Of a DNA stretch of 64,000 nucleotides, positions 1 to 7,612 are shown in pieces. The DNA comes from Streptomyces sp. RPT161 (GTDB taxonomy: Bacteria; Actinomycetota; Actinomycetes; Streptomycetales; Streptomycetaceae). The translations under genes were made by a program, and so were the position numbers. Location of the stretch: positions 232,423 to 296,422 of the forward strand of contig NZ_JAPZVN010000009.1 of the NCBI RefSeq assembly GCF_027533845.1, read 5' to 3'. How positions within the stretch are numbered: the first letter of the stretch is position 1; every line of letters begins with the position of its first letter. Under the pieces are notes generated by a model. That model saw nothing but the letters and a program-made list of their open reading frames with translations, did no database searches and was not told the origin of the DNA.

Positions 1-460
1 GGAACCCGATGTCCTCCGCGACCCGTTGGGCGGTGGCCTCGTCCAGCACCGCGCCGTCGCTGCCGGGCAGGGTCGGCAGTCCGGCGCGCGCCATCATGCG
101 GCGCGCCTCCGCCTTGTCCCCCAACTGCCGCATCAGCCCGGCCGGCGGCCCGATGAAGGTCACCCCGTACGCCGTGCAGATCTCCGCGAAGTCCGGGTCC
201 TCGGAGAGGAACCCGTACCCGGGGTGGATCGCGTCGGCGCCCACCCGCAGGGCGGCGGACATCACCGCCGCCGGGTTGAGGTAGCTTCGGCGCGCCGGGG
301 CCGGGCCGATCTGTACGGCGTCGTCGGCCAGCCGCAGCGCCTCGGACTCGCGGTCCGCGGTGGAGTGCACCACCACGCTGCGGATGCCCAACTCCCGGCA
401 GGCACGCACCACCCGCACGGCTATCTCACCACGGTTGGCGATCAATACGGTCCTGAACAT
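1..460 (-). CDS. accC: Acetyl-CoA carboxylase biotin carboxylase subunit (N-terminal part, runs off the left edge)
   Basis: Biotin carboxylase uses ATP and bicarbonate to carboxylate the biotin on the carrier protein, the first half-reaction of malonyl-CoA synthesis. About 153 codons are visible. They start with the N-terminal fold of the family (MFRTVLIANRGEIAVR) and continue with the HPGYGFLSE segment near residue 80. The ATP-grasp catalytic core lies outside the window. The ATG at 460 is preceded by a GGAGGG ribosome site. The gene lies 81 bp downstream of the biotin carrier gene on the same strand and is probably the third gene of an operon with the carrier and the fused carboxyltransferase. 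Confidence 0.95.
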   Translation of the reverse strand, partial: MFRTVLIANRGEIAVRVVRACRELGIRSVVVHSTADRESEALRLADDAVQIGPAPARRSYLNPAAVMSAALRVGADAIHPGYGFLSEDPDFAEICTAYGVTFIGPPAGLMRQLGDKAEARRMMARAGLPTLPGSDGAVLDEATAQRVAEDIGF

Positions 461-541
461 GGTGCTCCCTCCGCAGGCGGCGGGCCGCCTTGTCGTGCCG
501 TGTGCTTGGTAGCCGCGTCCGTCACGTCGGTGCGGCGGGCG

Positions 542-1108
542 TCACTCGGACTCGTCGACCGGTTCCAGCGCGATCAGGGGCTGGCCGTACTCCACCGGTT
601 GGCCGTCGTCTACCAGCACGGCGACCACCCGGCCGGAGCGTTCGGCCTGGACGGGGTTCATCAGCTTCATGGCCTCCACGATGCCGATGTCCTGCCCCTG
701 TTCCACCAGGTCACCGACGCTGACGAAGGGCGGTGCACCGGGTTCCGGGGCGTGGTAGAAGTTGCCGACCATCGGCGCGGTGACGTGGTGGTGCTGATCG
801 CCGCCGGTTTCGCCGGGCGCGGCCGGTTCCTCCGCCGCGGCCGTTGGGCGGGCGGGCGCCGCGAGGGCCTCGCTGGGCGCGGGGCGGTCCTGCGGCCACT
901 CCAGCTCCACCAGCGCCTCGCCGTACTGGATACGGACCCGCCTCAAAGGGGCTTGCACCATCGTGGCCAGCCGGGACGCGGTCTCCGCCAGCCGCTCGAC
1001 CGAATGGGCGGGGCCGTTCCTGGCCAGCCCCTCCGGGCCGTAGCCAGCCTTGCCCAACCCGTCGTGGCCGCTGTGGCGTGCTTCGAGCCGTGGCACGGAA
1101 TCTGTCAT
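542..1108 (-). CDS. accB: Biotin carboxyl carrier protein of acetyl-CoA carboxylase
   Basis: This 188-residue protein carries biotin between the carboxylase and carboxyltransferase active sites. The C-terminal biotinyl domain shows the biotinylation motif EAMKLMN, and a mobile Ala/Pro-rich linker sits in the middle, as in AccB proteins. An ATG six bases upstream (1114) is possible, but the GAGGAAGG ribosome site abuts it and is better spaced for 1108. The gene lies 19 bp after the carboxyltransferase gene, so the two are co-transcribed. The N-terminal ~70 residues are not recognisable as a domain. Confidence 0.93.
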   Translation of the reverse strand: MTDSVPRLEARHSGHDGLGKAGYGPEGLARNGPAHSVERLAETASRLATMVQAPLRRVRIQYGEALVELEWPQDRPAPSEALAAPARPTAAAEEPAAPGETGGDQHHHVTAPMVGNFYHAPEPGAPPFVSVGDLVEQGQDIGIVEAMKLMNPVQAERSGRVVAVLVDDGQPVEYGQPLIALEPVDESE

Positions 1109-1127
1109 GACCATCCTTCCTCAGAGA

Positions 1128-2828
1128 TCATCCGGCTGGGGCTCCGATGCCCCGGAACCGCTGCCTGCGGTCCCGGATGAGTTGTTCGCCGCCCTTGCCC
1201 GACAGTTCGTCCAGGCAGTGTGAGACGGCCCGCCGCAGTAGGTCGGCGGCCTGTGCGTGGTCGGTGTGGGCGCCACCTTCCGGCTCCGGTACCACTCCGT
1301 CCACGAGCTGGTGTTCCATCAGTGACCGGGCGTCGAGGCGCAGCGCCTCCGCGGCGGCCGGGGCGGCTCCGCGGTCGTGCCACAGGATCGCCGCGCAGCC
1401 TTCCGGGCTGATCACCGAGTAGAGGGCGTTCTCGCAGATCAGCACCCGGTCGGCGACCGAGAGGGCGAGCGCTCCGCCGCTGCCGCCCTCGCCGGTGACC
1501 ACCGCGACCAGCGGCACCGGCAGCGAGGCCATCAGCCGCAGGTTCTCGGCGATCGCCACCGCCTGGCCGTTCTCCTCGGCCTCGATGCCGGGATGGGCGC
1601 CCGGGGTGTCGATCAACGCCAGCACCGGAAGCCCGAGTTTGGCGGCGAGCCGCATCACCCGGGCGGCCTTGCGGTAGCCGTCCGGTGTGGCCATGCCGAA
1701 GGAGTGGTCGGCCAACTCCTTCGTGCTGTGGCCCTTCTGGTTGCCGACGATGGCGACGGGTCGGCCGTCGAGGGTTCCGAGGCCGCAGATGATCGCCCGG
1801 GAGTCGCCGCTCAGCCGGTCGCCGTGCAGTTCGAAGAAGCCGTCGCCGTCCAGGATGTGGCTGAGGTAGTCCCGGGTGGTGGGCCGATCGATGTTCCGGG
1901 CCATCTGAACGACGTCCCATGCCTCGCGCCGGGTCAGTCGCGCGGGATCGGTGACGATCAGCGGCTCGCCATCCACCGCCGGGATCTCGCCGCCACGACC
2001 ACTGTACGAACGCAGCAGGGTTGCCAGCACCTCGCGCTGCCGTGAGCGGGGCACCACGGCGTCGACAAGGCCGTGGGCGAGCAGGAACTCCGCGGTCTGA
2101 AAGCCGTCCGGCAGCTTCTGGCGGATGGTCTGCTCGATCACCCGTGGCCCGGCGAAGCCGAGCCTGGCGCCCGGTTCGGCGATCACGATGTCGGTGAGCG
2201 TGGCGAAGGATGCCGCGACACCGCCGTAGGTGGGGTCGGTGATCAGGCTGACGGTCAGGATCCCGGCCTCGTCCAGGGCGGCGAGTGCCTGCGCGGTCTT
2301 GGCCATCTGGAGCAGGGAGTACACGCCCTCCTGCATCCGCGCCCCGCCGGAGGCAGTGACCAGAACCAGCGGAATCCGGTGTTCCAGTGCGTGTTCGGCC
2401 GCCGCGGTGATCGCCTCGCCCTCGGCGCTGCCCATGCTGCCGCCCATGAACCGGAAGTCCATCGCCGCCACCACTACCGGGCAGCCGTCGATCCGGCCCT
2501 GCCCGACGAGTACGGCCGAGGGGATGCCGATCTGTTCCCTGGCCTGTTCCAGGCGCTGCGCGTAGGGCTTTGAGTCGGTGAAGCCCAGCGGGTCGTCCGT
2601 GGTACGCCCCGGCCGTACGCAGCGAGCGTCTTCCCGGCCCAGCAGCCACTCCAGGCGCTCGGCGGCGGTCAGCGGCGCGTGCCAGCCGCAGTCCGGGCAG
2701 GTGTTGGCCGAACGGGCGAAGCGGCGGCCGTACAGGATGGTTCGGCACTGGCCGCAGCTCGTCCAGTCAACTCCCGTGGGGGCCGGGGGTTGTTGGGTGG
2801 TGGTGGCTTTCGGTTCGGTAGGGAGCAT
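1128..2828 (-). CDS. Acetyl-CoA carboxylase carboxyltransferase, fused beta-alpha (AccD-AccA) subunit
   Basis: This subunit transfers the carboxyl group from carboxybiotin to acetyl-CoA to give malonyl-CoA. The 566-residue protein joins an AccD-like half (about residues 1-275) to an AccA-like half (about 290-566). A four-Cys zinc ribbon lies at C25, C28, C44 and C47, and Gly-rich oxyanion loops ([10 protein letters not shown] and [11 protein letters not shown]) occur once in each half. The frame stays open to an ATG at 2990, but that 54-residue Arg-rich extension has no family match, so the start before the zinc ribbon is preferred. With accB and accC it forms a complete carboxylase operon. 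The dedicated operon beside a P450 suggests malonyl-CoA supply for a polyketide pathway, which is an inference. Confidence 0.92.
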   Translation of the reverse strand: MLPTEPKATTTQQPPAPTGVDWTSCGQCRTILYGRRFARSANTCPDCGWHAPLTAAERLEWLLGREDARCVRPGRTTDDPLGFTDSKPYAQRLEQAREQIGIPSAVLVGQGRIDGCPVVVAAMDFRFMGGSMGSAEGEAITAAAEHALEHRIPLVLVTASGGARMQEGVYSLLQMAKTAQALAALDEAGILTVSLITDPTYGGVAASFATLTDIVIAEPGARLGFAGPRVIEQTIRQKLPDGFQTAEFLLAHGLVDAVVPRSRQREVLATLLRSYSGRGGEIPAVDGEPLIVTDPARLTRREAWDVVQMARNIDRPTTRDYLSHILDGDGFFELHGDRLSGDSRAIICGLGTLDGRPVAIVGNQKGHSTKELADHSFGMATPDGYRKAARVMRLAAKLGLPVLALIDTPGAHPGIEAEENGQAVAIAENLRLMASLPVPLVAVVTGEGGSGGALALSVADRVLICENALYSVISPEGCAAILWHDRGAAPAAAEALRLDARSLMEHQLVDGVVPEPEGGAHTDHAQAADLLRRAVSHCLDELSGKGGEQLIRDRRQRFRGIGAPAG

Positions 2829-3294
2829 CGCGATCTCCGGGGTTGCGGCCCGCGGTCGATCCGCGGGCCGGCGGACGCGATCGGCGACCTGGGACGTCGC
2901 CGATCGGCTTGGCGAGCGAGCGTGCGCCGTGCCACTCCCGGTACGGGGGGCTCGGCCCACCACGACCGCTGTCCTGGATATCGTTGTCATCGATCATGAT
3001 GCGTCGGGCCCCGGTGTGCGGCAACCGGAGTACCCCGGGCGTGTCCCACCGGAGCACGTCGCACGGTTGTGCGCATGCGGCACCCGGCAACCTGCCGTAG
3101 TGTGACGGGAGATATGGCGCCTGAAACGGTGCCAGGGGCGGCGTTTCCCCTGGCCCGGCCGGGGCCGCACCGTGTCGACGTATCCACCCCCCTTCCTGAC
3201 ACGCCCTTCGGGTGTCCATCGCGGACGCCGCGAAGCACCCCCGCGACCAGGCGGACCAGCACACCAGTCCGCGCCGCCAGCCCGGAGGCATCCC
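2829..3294. promoter_or_regulatory. Divergent intergenic region between the carboxylase operon and the P450
   Basis: About 465 bp separate the divergent carboxyltransferase and P450 genes. The region should hold promoters for both, and it also contains the doubtful N-terminal extension of the carboxyltransferase frame. I could not assign -35/-10 elements with confidence. Confidence 0.4.
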
Positions 3295-4506
3295 ATGAGC
3301 AGCCAGCCGACGGACCCGCCCGCAGCACGCTTCTGGAACGTGGAGGATGTGCCGGGCCTCGACTTCGACCCGTTCATGGAGCAGGCGCTGGCGCAGGACA
3401 CGCTGGGCCGGGTCCGGCTGCCGCACGGCGAGGGAGAGGCCTGGCTGGCGGCGAAGTACGAGGACGTCAAGTTCGCCACCTGCGATCCCCGGCTGAGCAG
3501 GCAGGCCCTGGTCGGACGGGACGTCACCCGGTTGGCCCCGCACTTCATCCCACTGGACGACGCGGTGGGGTTCGCCGATCCACCGGAGCACACCAGGCTG
3601 CGCAAGACGGTGTCGAAGGTGTTCACCACCCGGCGCATCGCCCAACTGCGCCCGCGCGCCGAGGAGATCGCGAACCGGCTGCTGGACGGGATGGAGCGCT
3701 CCGGGCCGCCCGCCGATCTGATGGAGCACCTGAACACGCCCTTCTCGCTCGCCGGAATGAGCGAGCTGATGGGCGTGCCCGAGGAGGACTGGCCGAAGAT
3801 GGCCGACTGGACCCGCGAGGTGATCTCCGCGGGCATCGGGCGGGACATCAGTGAACGGGCCAAGAAGGAGATCGGCGAGTACTTCGACGCCCTGGCCACC
3901 AAGCGGCGTGAGTCCCCCAGGGACGACCTGCTCAGCCATATGGCGAAGGCCGAGCGCGAGGGCGAGCTGAGCCGCGGGGAACTGGTCGCCTTCGCCGTGC
4001 TGATGCAGATCAGCGGGATGAACTCGGTGCGGTTCAACAGCGCCAACATGGTCTACCTGCTGCTCACCCATCCGGAGCAGCACGCCCGGCTGCGCGGTGA
4101 GCCGGAGTTGCTGCCGCAGGCCATCGAGGAACTGCTGCGCTTCATCCCGCACCGCAACGCGGTGGGCATGGCCCGGGTGGCGACCGAGGACATCCAACAC
4201 GGCAGGGTGACGATCCGCCGCGGTGAGCCGGTGTACGCCTCGTACCTGGCGGCCAACCGGGACCCGGAGCGGTTCGCCGACCCGCACACGCTCGACTTCG
4301 ACCGCGACTTCAATCCGCACCTGGCGTTCGGCAACGGCCCGCACTACTGCGTGGGGGCGTCGCTGGCCCGGATGGAGTCCGAGGTGATGCTCCGCGCGCT
4401 GCTGGACCGCTTGCCCGGTCTGCGGCTCGCGGTCCCCCCGGAAGAGATCCGGTGGCGGCGCGGTGAGCTGATCCGCGGCCCACAGGCGCTTCCGGTGACC
4501 TGGTGA
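3295..4506 (+). CDS. Cytochrome P450 with a non-canonical I-helix
   Basis: This 403-residue soluble bacterial P450 starts at an ATG eleven bases after a GGAGG site. The haem-binding loop FGNGPHYCVG places the proximal thiolate at Cys352, and the K-helix E-x-x-R is present (EELLR). The I-helix is odd: where most P450s have A-G-(D/E)-T, this one reads S240-G-M-N-S244, so the acid/alcohol pair used for O2 protonation is missing. Such P450s can do atypical chemistry or use unusual oxidants. It is followed by a cupin gene after 41 bp and diverges from the carboxylase operon, so a tailoring role in a natural-product pathway is likely. The substrate is unknown. Confidence 0.93.
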   Translation: MSSQPTDPPAARFWNVEDVPGLDFDPFMEQALAQDTLGRVRLPHGEGEAWLAAKYEDVKFATCDPRLSRQALVGRDVTRLAPHFIPLDDAVGFADPPEHTRLRKTVSKVFTTRRIAQLRPRAEEIANRLLDGMERSGPPADLMEHLNTPFSLAGMSELMGVPEEDWPKMADWTREVISAGIGRDISERAKKEIGEYFDALATKRRESPRDDLLSHMAKAEREGELSRGELVAFAVLMQISGMNSVRFNSANMVYLLLTHPEQHARLRGEPELLPQAIEELLRFIPHRNAVGMARVATEDIQHGRVTIRRGEPVYASYLAANRDPERFADPHTLDFDRDFNPHLAFGNGPHYCVGASLARMESEVMLRALLDRLPGLRLAVPPEEIRWRRGELIRGPQALPVTW

Positions 4507-4547
4507 GGTTTCCGTCCCGCGACCCGCTGAAGTGAAGTGAGGACACG

Positions 4548-5090
4548 ATGAGCACGCTCACACTGAACGCGTTGGAGGGGTTGGTGGTGCCGCCGGGCGA
4601 GGGCCGGACGCTGGTGACGACCGCGCAGGAGGTCACCTTCAAGGTCACCGGTGAACGCAGCATGGCTGGCTCGCTGTTCGAGGTCGTCATTCCCCCGGGG
4701 TTCGACGTGGGTGCCCATGTGCACGCCAAGAGCGAGGAGTTGTTCTACGTGGTCGAAGGCGAGCTTGATCTGCTGGCCTTCGAGCCCAAGGTGCGCACCC
4801 GGGACAGCTGGCGGACCTGGGAGTCCGCATCCGGCATGCGGCCGGTGCGGGCCACCCCGGGAACGGTGGCCCATGTGCCGCCGGGGTGCCCGCACGCGTT
4901 CGCCAATCCGACGGACAAGGAGGCCCGGATGCTGTTCCAGGCCTCGCCGCCGCCCGCGCACGAACGCTACTTCGAGGAACTGCTGGAGATCCTGTCGTGC
5001 GACGGTCCACCGGACATGGCGGCCATCGCGGAACTGCGCGCCACCTACGACATCCACCAGCTGACGCCGCTGCGGACCCGGCACGGTTGA
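4548..5090 (+). CDS. Cupin-domain protein (quercetin-dioxygenase-like fold)
   Basis: This 180-residue single-cupin protein has both consensus metal motifs. Motif 1 reads GAHVHAKSEELFYVVEGE (two His and one Glu) and motif 2 reads GTVAHVPPGCPHAFAN (one His). The four metal ligands are therefore intact, and an active metalloenzyme (dioxygenase, cyclase or isomerase) is plausible. It lies 41 bp after the P450 on the same strand and is probably co-transcribed with it. Single cupins next to P450s and carboxylase genes occur as oxygenases or cyclases in polyketide clusters, but nothing here fixes the substrate. Confidence 0.87.
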   Translation: MSTLTLNALEGLVVPPGEGRTLVTTAQEVTFKVTGERSMAGSLFEVVIPPGFDVGAHVHAKSEELFYVVEGELDLLAFEPKVRTRDSWRTWESASGMRPVRATPGTVAHVPPGCPHAFANPTDKEARMLFQASPPPAHERYFEELLEILSCDGPPDMAAIAELRATYDIHQLTPLRTRHG

Positions 5091-5193
5091 GCTTCGGAGA
5101 GGGTGGGGCAGGAAGTGCGGCCCGCGGCGCAACCGTTCAGGCGCCCGGGCCGTCTTACTCCTCCTGCCCGTCATCGACCCTCAACGGAGCACC

Positions 5194-5859
5194 ATGCACG
5201 TCCTGTTGTCCGGCACCGTCGGTTCCACCGCGTACGGCCTTGCCCACGAGGGCTCCGACATCGACCGGCTCGGTGTCTTCGCCGCGCCCACCGAGGCGTT
5301 CCACGGTCTGCGCCGCCCGGTGGAGTCCCATGTCACCACCGAGCCCGACCGGACGTTGCACGAGGCGGCGAAGTACTGCCGCCTCGCTCTGAGCGGCAAT
5401 CCGACGGTGACCGAGTTGGTCTGGCTGCCGGACGAACTGTACGAGGTGCGGACCTCGCTCGGAGACGAACTCGTCGGTCTGCGCAAGGCGTTCCTGTCGG
5501 CGAAGGCGGTGCGCGACTCCTATCTCGGTTACGCCGCCCAGCAGTTCAGAAAGCTGCGGGCCCGGAAGGACGCGGACAACCGCCGGCGCTCGGAGAAGCA
5601 CGCCCGCCACCTCGTGCGGCTGCTGGAACAGGGCGCGCAGCTGCACAGCACGGGAGAGCTGACCATCAGGCTCGCCGATCCCGGCCGGGTCCGGGCCCTG
5701 GGTGAGCGCATCGCCGCCGAACCGGAGCACGCCGTGCCGCTGCTGTCCCGCGCCGAGGACCACTTCGCCCGCCCCGGCGCGCTGCCCGCCGCCCCGGACG
5801 AACCCGCCGCCGAAGCGTGGCTGCACAAGGTCCGCGCCGCGCTCTACCCACGGCGTTAG
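5194..5859 (+). CDS. Nucleotidyltransferase-fold protein (pol-beta superfamily)
   Basis: This 221-residue protein opens with the minimal nucleotidyltransferase signature: GSTAYGL followed by GSDID, the Gly-Ser and Asp-x-Asp metal-binding motifs of the pol-beta superfamily. The long C-terminal helical part (about residues 90-221) is typical of the predicted nucleotidyltransferases common in actinobacteria. A GGAG site precedes the ATG. The target is unknown; relatives are linked to RNA modification or toxin-antitoxin-like roles, but no partner is adjacent. The end overlaps the convergent SRPBCC gene by four bases. Confidence 0.82.
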   Translation: MHVLLSGTVGSTAYGLAHEGSDIDRLGVFAAPTEAFHGLRRPVESHVTTEPDRTLHEAAKYCRLALSGNPTVTELVWLPDELYEVRTSLGDELVGLRKAFLSAKAVRDSYLGYAAQQFRKLRARKDADNRRRSEKHARHLVRLLEQGAQLHSTGELTIRLADPGRVRALGERIAAEPEHAVPLLSRAEDHFARPGALPAAPDEPAAEAWLHKVRAALYPRR

Positions 5860-6272
5860 GCGCCGGTCAGGCCGTCCAGCGCCGGGCCGATGCCGCGCAG
5901 CACGCCGGGCCAGCCGTGGCCCATTCCGTTGAACGCCTGCTTGCCCATCGGGGAGTTGAGGTCGAACCCGGCGTGTTCGAGGAAGAGGCGGGTGCCGTCG
6001 CCCTCGGGTTGCAGCCGCCAGGTGATCGTGGTGTCCAGCGAGCCCTCGGCGAAGCTGTAGCGGAGCAGCCGCTCGGGCTCGACCGCGATTACCTCGCACG
6101 GCTGCACCCCCCAGTTGCCCATGTCCAGGGTGAAGCGGTGGCCGACGACGGGCTTGACGTCGCCCGCCGCCCACCAGCGGGCGTGCCATTGCGGATCGGT
6201 CAGGGCCCGCCACACGACCGCGGGCGGATGGGCCAGGAACTGGTCGCAGTGGATGACAGCGGGGTCCCTCAT
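5856..6272 (-). CDS. SRPBCC (AHSA1/START-like) domain protein
   Basis: This 138-residue protein has the helix-grip fold pattern of the AHSA1-like family: an N-terminal 'HPPAVVWRALTDP' segment, a Trp-rich central part and a C-terminal long helix ending with a conserved Gly-x-Trp region. The start codon overlaps the stop of the upstream ArsR gene (ATGA), so translation is coupled. ArsR plus SRPBCC pairs are widespread in actinobacteria. The SRPBCC partner is thought to bind a small hydrophobic ligand, but its role is not established. Confidence 0.88.
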   Translation of the reverse strand: MRDPAVIHCDQFLAHPPAVVWRALTDPQWHARWWAAGDVKPVVGHRFTLDMGNWGVQPCEVIAVEPERLLRYSFAEGSLDTTITWRLQPEGDGTRLFLEHAGFDLNSPMGKQAFNGMGHGWPGVLRGIGPALDGLTGA

Positions 6273-6592
6273 GGGTTCTCCTCGTCGAGTAGGTCGCGCA
6301 GCGAGCGCATGCGTTCGCGCCAGTAGTGCTCAAAGGGGTGCAGCCAGTCGTGCACCTCCGCGAGGGGCTCGGCCACGAGGTGGTAGTACCGCTGGCGGCC
6401 CCTCGGTTCCTCCCGTACGAGGTGGGCATGGCGCAGCACCTGGAGGTGCTCGGACACCGCGGGTCGGCTCAGCGCGAACTGGCCGGCCAGGTCGTTGACC
6501 GCGCGCGGTCCCTCGCGCAGTGATTCGAGCAGCTTGCGGCGCACCGGATTGGACAGTGCGCTGAAGACGTCTGTTGGCACGGCCGCAACCAT
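6269..6592 (-). CDS. ArsR-family winged-helix transcriptional regulator
   Basis: This 107-residue ArsR-type repressor has its winged helix-turn-helix over residues 5-85 (FSALSNPVRRKLLESL, then LSRPAVSEHLQVLRHAHLV). There is no Cys-x-Cys metal motif in the DNA-recognition helix, so it is not an obvious arsenite sensor. It is the first gene of a two-gene operon with the SRPBCC protein and diverges from an ArsC-family gene. A 12-bp palindrome in the shared upstream region is the likely operator. Confidence 0.9.
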   Translation of the reverse strand: MVAAVPTDVFSALSNPVRRKLLESLREGPRAVNDLAGQFALSRPAVSEHLQVLRHAHLVREEPRGRQRYYHLVAEPLAEVHDWLHPFEHYWRERMRSLRDLLDEENP

Positions 6593-6605
6593 ATGTCGGA
6601 GAATC

Positions 6606-6635
6606 CCGACGCGTCAAAGATTTCCGACGCGTCGG
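6606..6635. promoter_or_regulatory. Probable ArsR operator between the divergent arsR-type and arsC-type genes
   Basis: The decamer CCGACGCGTC occurs twice, at 6606-6615 and 6624-6633. The second copy extends into the perfect palindrome CCGACGCGTCGG (6624-6635). The copies are spaced 18 bp apart and lie 15-45 bp upstream of the ArsR start, a normal place for an autoregulatory ArsR site that could also control the divergent gene. Confidence 0.5.
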
Positions 6636-6666
6636 GCCGCCGGGGCCAGGCGTCTAGGGTGTGCGC

Positions 6667-7032
6667 ATGGAAATCTGGATCAACCCCGCCTGCTCCAAGT
6701 GCCGCTCCGCGGTGAAGCTGCTGGACGAGGAGGGGGCCGACTACACCGTGCGCCGCTATCTGGAGGAGCCGCCGACCGCCCAGGAGCTGCGGGAGGTACT
6801 GGGCAGGCTGGGCCTGGAGCCCTGGGACATCACCCGCGCCCAGGAGCCGGACGCCAAGGAGCTGGGCCTGAAGGACTGGCCACGCCAGCCCGCTGAGCGG
6901 GACCGCTGGATCGAGGCGCTGGCCGCCCATCCCCGGCTCATCCAGCGCCCCATCATCACGGCGGACGACGGCACCGCGTCGGTGGCGCGCAGCGACGAGG
7001 CGGTACGCGACGCGCTGGCGCGCCGCGGGTAG
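6667..7032 (+). CDS. ArsC/Spx-family thioredoxin-fold protein (arsenate reductase-like)
   Basis: This 121-residue protein has the ArsC family N-terminus, with the active-site segment NPACSKCRSA giving a C-x-x-C pair. An Arg-rich C-terminal half (DWPRQPAERDRWIEAL, then HPRLIQRPII) matches the glutaredoxin-coupled ArsC/YffB group. An in-frame GTG lies two codons upstream. The ATG at 6667 leaves the native MEIWINP start and is preferred. It diverges from an ArsR regulator. Whether it reduces arsenate is not certain, since ArsC-like proteins without other ars genes often have other thiol roles. Confidence 0.82.
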   Translation: MEIWINPACSKCRSAVKLLDEEGADYTVRRYLEEPPTAQELREVLGRLGLEPWDITRAQEPDAKELGLKDWPRQPAERDRWIEALAAHPRLIQRPIITADDGTASVARSDEAVRDALARRG

Positions 7033-7033
7033 G

Positions 7034-7249
7034 TCAGCCCGTGCGGTGCGGCCCCGCGGCGGCGGCCCAGCCGAAGTCGTCGCCGTTGCGGCGGGCCGGA
7101 GCCAGCCAGGACAGGTAGGGGTCGGCCAGCGCCAGCACCTCGTCCTCGGCGATGCCCTCGCCGAGGACGGTGTACAGCGGGGAACGGCCACGGCACTGGG
7201 TACGGACGAAGTGCCCGAACAGCTCGCGCGGGTACGGCAGTTCGGCCAT
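7034..7249 (-). pseudogene. Truncated DUF2332 remnant
   Basis: Only about 71 residues remain, opening MAELPYPRELFGHFVRTQC. The Cys/Arg-Gly-Arg-Ser-Pro-Leu-Tyr segment matches my memory of the N-terminus of DUF2332 proteins, which are usually over 300 residues. The frame stops at 7034, two bases from the end of the convergent ArsC-like gene, so the rest has been lost. A small functional orphan cannot be excluded. Confidence 0.45.
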
Positions 7250-7293
7250 GAGGTCCCCCACCTTCCCAGCGCCGACGATCAACCGTGCCGTAC

Positions 7294-7560
7294 CTACGCC
7301 TCGGACTCGCGCGCCCCCAGCAGTCGCTCGTGCGCCTCGCGTTCGCCGATCGAGAACCGCACCCCGAAGCCGGGGTGGGCGCGGACCCTGGCCCCCGGCC
7401 GCCGCGGTTTCGGCTAAGCGCTCCGCCGCGTCGCCGAGTGGCAGCCGGACGAAGTTGCCCCGGGACGGCAGCCGGGGGCAGCGGGGGCAGCGGAGGCATT
7501 CCCAACCCGCCCAGCACGCCGCTCAGTTCCTCACGCGGGTGTGGCGGCGAGTTCGATCTC
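7294..7560 (-). pseudogene. Decayed PLP aminotransferase (HisC/Pat-like) C-terminus, two frameshifts
   Basis: Three short pieces in different minus-strand frames line up in order with the C-terminus of histidinol-phosphate or aromatic aminotransferases. They are EELSGVLGGLGMPP, then LPSRGNFVRLPLGDAAERLA, then ARVRAHPGFGVRFSIGEREA followed by a stop at 7294. Intact relatives read 'PSxxNFVWLPLG' and 'VRxTIGxxEAN' in one frame. At least two frameshifts separate the pieces, and the PLP-lysine domain is absent, so this is a relic. Confidence 0.6.
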
Positions 7561-7612
7561 GATCTGCGTGCTGCGCTCGATCGACGCCGCGTGTACGTGC
7601 CGATGTGTGAGG

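Noticed and set aside
2829..2990. N-terminal extension of the carboxyltransferase from ATG 2990
   Set aside because: The 54 residues are Arg/Pro-rich with no family similarity, and the zinc ribbon starts soon after the internal ATG at 2828.
2767..4344. Long minus-strand reading frame opposite the P450
   Set aside because: It is a shadow of the P450 gene, typical in GC-rich DNA, with no family features.
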